A DNA stretch of 44,446 bases from the IMG/VR virus record IMGVR_UViG_3300020172_004437, positions 1 to 44,446 of that record, one strand, 5' to 3'. Positions within the stretch are counted from its first letter, which is position 1, and every line of letters starts with the position of its first letter. Below the pieces are notes generated by a model. That model was not told where the DNA came from and did not search any database. It worked only from the letters and a program-made list of their open reading frames with translations. Position numbers and translations under genes: made by a program. Positions 44,230 through 44,446 of the stretch are shown here, in pieces. Source of the DNA: a virus.

Positions 44230-44236
44230 TATTTAT
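44230..44236 (+). promoter_or_regulatory. TATTTAT box, leaderless geometry
   Basis: TATTTAT TAAT ATG: 4 nt to the start at 44241. Confidence 0.65.
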
Positions 44237-44240
44237 TAAT

Positions 44241-44446
44241 ATGCAAAGATTTGAAAACGAATTACCTGTATCGGTTTTAAAAATGATTATCAAAGAAATT
44301 GATAAAGAAGCGTCTGAACAAAGAATCGATTGGACCGACGACTCGGTATATGAGAGTCGAATTTTGGATTTAATTGATAACTCTTTAAAAAAATTTGGTA
44401 TAACAAATATTGATTACGAGTCTTACGGATTTTTTTGGAAATTGTA
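44241..44446 (+). CDS. Partial hypothetical protein at the right edge
   Basis: 68 codons, open at the window end. Starts MQRFENELPVSVLKMIIKEI, then DWTDDSVYESRILDLIDNS and FGITNIDYESYGFFWKL. No ITE tag, but size and composition resemble the tagged small proteins. The start is fixed by the TATTTAT-N4-ATG arrangement. Confidence 0.65.
   Translation, partial: MQRFENELPVSVLKMIIKEIDKEASEQRIDWTDDSVYESRILDLIDNSLKKFGITNIDYESYGFFWKL

Noticed and set aside
1-44446. Transposon or insertion sequence
   Set aside because: No transposase, integrase or long terminal inverted repeats with target duplications were seen.

Overview
The window reads as accessory and late-gene sequence from a large, AT-rich tailed phage (or phage-plasmid) of a Bacteroidetes host, most likely a flavobacterium-like one. 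Evidence for the host: promoters of the form TTTG-N19/20-TAnnTTTG, no Shine-Dalgarno sequences, TAA as almost the only stop, lipoproteins of Bacteroidetes type and a C-terminal type IX secretion (Por) sorting domain. Evidence for a phage: a GH19 endolysin with a peptidoglycan-binding domain, other peptidoglycan-active proteins, holin-like membrane proteins, a tRNA, dense packing with 1-nt gaps, and a repeated late-type promoter box. No terminase, capsid, tail or polymerase gene lies in the window, so the phage call is contextual.

Layout. 1-2566 (minus): a tandem array of small paralogues that share an N-terminal MKYIITES-like peptide, plus a methyltransferase-like gene. 2683-5190: a YceI-like gene, then 1.1 kb of non-coding DNA packed with perfect hairpins, iteron-like repeats and DnaA-box-like sites (candidate replication origin), two small unknown genes and a second non-coding block with runs of G and C. 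5626-24740: a lipoprotein, then many unrelated proteins carrying the N-terminal tag, including OmpA-like, peptidoglycan-binding, LETM1-like, leucine-rich-repeat and metallopeptidase bodies. 24834-25266: an odd tRNA followed by a promoter-to-terminator unit with no convincing gene, probably a structured RNA. 25304-32681: a holin-like gene, thioesterase, IMPDH/GMP-reductase-like enzyme, P-loop kinase, lytic transglycosylase and a polyphosphate kinase 2 that itself carries a tag. 32820-40725: an exported-protein island with a cohesin/dockerin/T9SS protein, a CsgG-like lipoprotein, barrel-like proteins and a C-type lectin interrupted by a LamG domain. 40770-44446: two HExxH peptidases, the GH19 endolysin, a conserved phage-type protein, a metallophosphoesterase with an internal stop, and the start of one more gene.

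The main theme is a short N-terminal module of two kinds: M-x-(K)-[YF]-I-[IV]-T-E at residues 1-8, or an amphipathic 20-35 residue peptide ending in [LIV]-[NST]-E followed by S, G, Q or N. It heads more than 20 otherwise unrelated proteins. Both forms resemble T4 capsid-targeting peptides and the gp21 prohead-protease cleavage site, so I infer a general system for loading cargo proteins, including enzymes, into the phage head.

Two promoter classes are visible. A TATTTAT box precedes most tagged and lysis genes on both strands. Host-type TAnnTTTG promoters precede the tRNA, the RNA unit, the P-loop kinase, a peptidase, the phosphoesterase and small membrane genes. In both classes the ATG often lies exactly 4 nt after the box, which predicts leaderless mRNAs.
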